Assembly: GCA_900554205.1 (NCBI GenBank)
Contig: USGM01000120.1
Span: 1 to 9,040, forward strand
DNA: 9,040 nucleotides
Reading direction: 5' to 3'
Origin: an uncultured Lachnospiraceae bacterium
GTDB taxonomy: Bacteria; Bacillota; Clostridia; Lachnospirales; Lachnospiraceae
Of this stretch, positions 7,860 through 9,040 are shown piece after piece (positions within the stretch are counted from its first letter, which is position 1; each line of letters starts with the position of its first letter). The notes under the pieces are model-generated. The model was not told where the DNA came from. It worked only from the letters and a program-made list of their open reading frames with translations, and made no database searches. A program made the translations under genes and the position numbers.

Positions 7860-8858
7860 TTAATCTTCCAGAACAATCTGTTCCTTTATTTTTTCATTTA
7901 TATTCTGCTCCTTGAATGCAATGCATTGAAGAATAGAATGTCTGATTTCTATCGCCTTACTGCTGCCGTGCGTCTTTACCACGAGACCATTGAGCCCCAG
8001 AAGCGGTGCTCCTCCGTATTCTTCCGTGCTGAAGCCCTTGAGCGTCTTCTTCAGCGCAGGCTTCACAAGCAGCGCGCCGATCTTGCTGCGCAGGTTGCTC
8101 ATCATTCCCTCTTTGATCTTACTGACAAGAACGCCGCTGACACCCTCCAGCATCTTCAACACAATATTTCCGGCAAACGCCTCACACACAAGCACATCCG
8201 CAACTCCGGCAGGAATGTCCCTTGCTTCCACATTTCCGATAAAATTGATCTCAGGACAATTCTGCAGCAAAGGATAGGTCTCCTTTGTCAGGGCATTGCC
8301 CTTTTCCTCCTCGACACCGATGTTGACCAGACCAACCTTCGGGTTCTTTACGCCGAGAACGCTTTCCATATAAATGCTTCCCATCTTTGCGAACTGCAGC
8401 AGCTGGGAAGGTCTCGCATCGACATTCGCGCCACAGTCAAGCAGCAGGCTGACACCGTTGGCATTCGGAATAATCGGGGCAAGCGGCGGTCTCTCCACGC
8501 CCTTGATCCGCCCGACAATAACCTGTCCGCCGACAAGGACCGCTCCGGTGCTTCCCGCCGAGACGAAAGCATCACACTGCCCGTCCTTCACCATATACAT
8601 CGCTTTTACAATGGACGAATCCTTTTTCCGTCTGATCGCCATAACAGGAGGCTCTCCGGTCTCAATGACCTCCTCTGCGTGTACGATTTCCATTTGCTCC
8701 GCATTATATGTATATTTTTTTAATTCCTCCCTGATCACAGGCTCACGCCCAACCAGAAATACTTTAACCCTCTTGTCTTCATTGATTGCCTCAACAGCTC
8801 CCTTGACGATCTCTCCGGGGGCATTGTCTCCGCCCATTCCGTCCAGTATAATTCTCAT
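7860..8858 (-). CDS. plsX: Phosphate acyltransferase PlsX
   Basis: Peripheral membrane enzyme that converts acyl-ACP and phosphate to acyl-phosphate, the acyl donor used by PlsY in making lysophosphatidic acid. 332 residues, normal length. The N-terminal signature reads DGMGGDNAPGEIVKGA (6-21). Further family motifs are SAGSTGA (100-106), LLDCGAN (139-145), GLVNIGVEEEKGN (176-188), GNVEARDI (208-215), CEAFAGN (225-231), YGGAPLLGLNG (281-291) and HGSS (297-300). The position often seen as DGF.GN in relatives is EAFAGN here, a mild variation. The ATG at 8856-8858 is preceded by AAGG about 10 bases upstream. It is the first gene of the run, about 43 bases after the predicted transcription start, and heads the lipid part of the operon. 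No FapR-type operator is visible upstream. Confidence 0.97.
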   Translation of the reverse strand: MRIILDGMGGDNAPGEIVKGAVEAINEDKRVKVFLVGREPVIREELKKYTYNAEQMEIVHAEEVIETGEPPVMAIRRKKDSSIVKAMYMVKDGQCDAFVSAGSTGAVLVGGQVIVGRIKGVERPPLAPIIPNANGVSLLLDCGANVDARPSQLLQFAKMGSIYMESVLGVKNPKVGLVNIGVEEEKGNALTKETYPLLQNCPEINFIGNVEARDIPAGVADVLVCEAFAGNIVLKMLEGVSGVLVSKIKEGMMSNLRSKIGALLVKPALKKTLKGFSTEEYGGAPLLGLNGLVVKTHGSSKAIEIRHSILQCIAFKEQNINEKIKEQIVLED

Positions 8859-8907
8859 AATACACTTACCTTGCTTTCCTAAAATTACATCTAACTATAC
8901 AAACTAC

Positions 8908-8936
8908 ATAATACCATAAGTGCGGTCAAATTGCAA
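8908..8936 (-). promoter_or_regulatory. Sigma-A-type promoter for the plsX-acpP-rnc-smc-ftsY run
   Basis: On the minus strand: -35 TTGCAA (8931-8936), a 17-base spacer (8914-8930) and -10 TATTAT (8908-8913) preceded by TGG, an extended -10. Transcription would begin near 8901, leaving a leader of about 43 bases with AAGG close to its end. It is the best vegetative promoter match I found in the non-coding stretches. The rest of the leader region up to 9040 is A/T-rich, with T-tracts on the minus strand and no supported gene. Why plsX rather than an upstream rpmF or yceD heads the unit cannot be judged from this window. Confidence 0.72.
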
Positions 8937-8939
8937 TTT
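8928..8939. promoter_or_regulatory. Perfect 12-base palindrome over the -35 box, possible operator
   Basis: AAATTGCAATTT is its own reverse complement and contains the proposed -35 hexamer. A repressor dimer bound here would block RNA polymerase. It does not match the FapR consensus known from Bacillus. A/T-rich palindromes of this size can arise by chance, so the role is only a possibility. Confidence 0.3.
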
Positions 8940-9040
8940 TCAAAGGGAAAGTGCGCAAAAAAACAGAGCAGAAATAAAATCCGTTTAACTGTAAAAGCAA
9001 AAAAAGCCTCAAGATATCAAATTAGAGAGTTCATTGATTT

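Noticed and set aside
8859..9040. FapR-type operator (TTAGTACCTRNTACTAA) before plsX
   Set aside because: No stretch of the leader matches either half of the Bacillus consensus.
8990..9040. Terminator of an upstream minus-strand gene, suggested by GAGGC followed by seven T
   Set aside because: No 5' arm complementary to the GAGGC side is found within the remaining bases; any partner would lie outside the window.
1..9040. Novel defence, mobile or biosynthetic system
   Set aside because: Every long minus-strand frame is a recognised housekeeping family, gaps are short, and there are no direct-repeat arrays, transposase, phage or toxin-antitoxin features.

Overview
The window is a compact chromosomal housekeeping segment from a Gram-positive anaerobe. 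A Clostridia/Lachnospiraceae-like organism is my best guess. That rests on the gene order plsX-acpP-rnc-smc-ftsY, which is characteristic of Firmicutes, on purine-rich Shine-Dalgarno sites, on moderate GC, and on a YitT-family protein and a medium-form threonine dehydratase with one ACT domain. The assignment to family is inference; no rRNA or other marker is present. All seven genes lie on the minus strand, so the window reads in gene order from high to low coordinates.

The right end (8859-9040) is a 182-base non-coding leader. It holds a good sigma-A-type promoter (TTGCAA, 17-base spacer, TATTAT with an extended -10 TG) and a perfect 12-base palindrome over the -35 box. From there run plsX (acyl-phosphate synthesis for phospholipid) and, 17 bases on, acpP (acyl carrier protein). 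A terminator-like hairpin with a short U-tract follows acpP, then rnc (RNase III), smc (chromosome condensation ATPase, overlapping rnc by 20 bases), ftsY (SRP receptor, 17 bases after smc) and ilvA (threonine ammonia-lyase, about 21 bases after ftsY). A perfect 12-bp-stem intrinsic terminator at 962-992 closes this run. yitT, a membrane protein gene of poorly known role, follows as the last gene and ends 17 bases from the left edge.

The layout suggests one long transcription unit from the plsX promoter, with the hairpin after acpP acting as a partial stop. That would let the abundant acyl carrier protein be made in excess of the low-abundance RNase III, SMC and FtsY. Lipid synthesis (plsX, acpP), RNA processing (rnc), chromosome segregation (smc) and membrane protein targeting (ftsY) are thus linked to growth through a shared transcript, with ilvA attached at the end. 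All catalytic motifs looked for are present and no gene looks broken. I found no mobile element, CRISPR array, tRNA, rRNA or riboswitch, and no credible undescribed system. The points worth a second look are regulatory and organisational.
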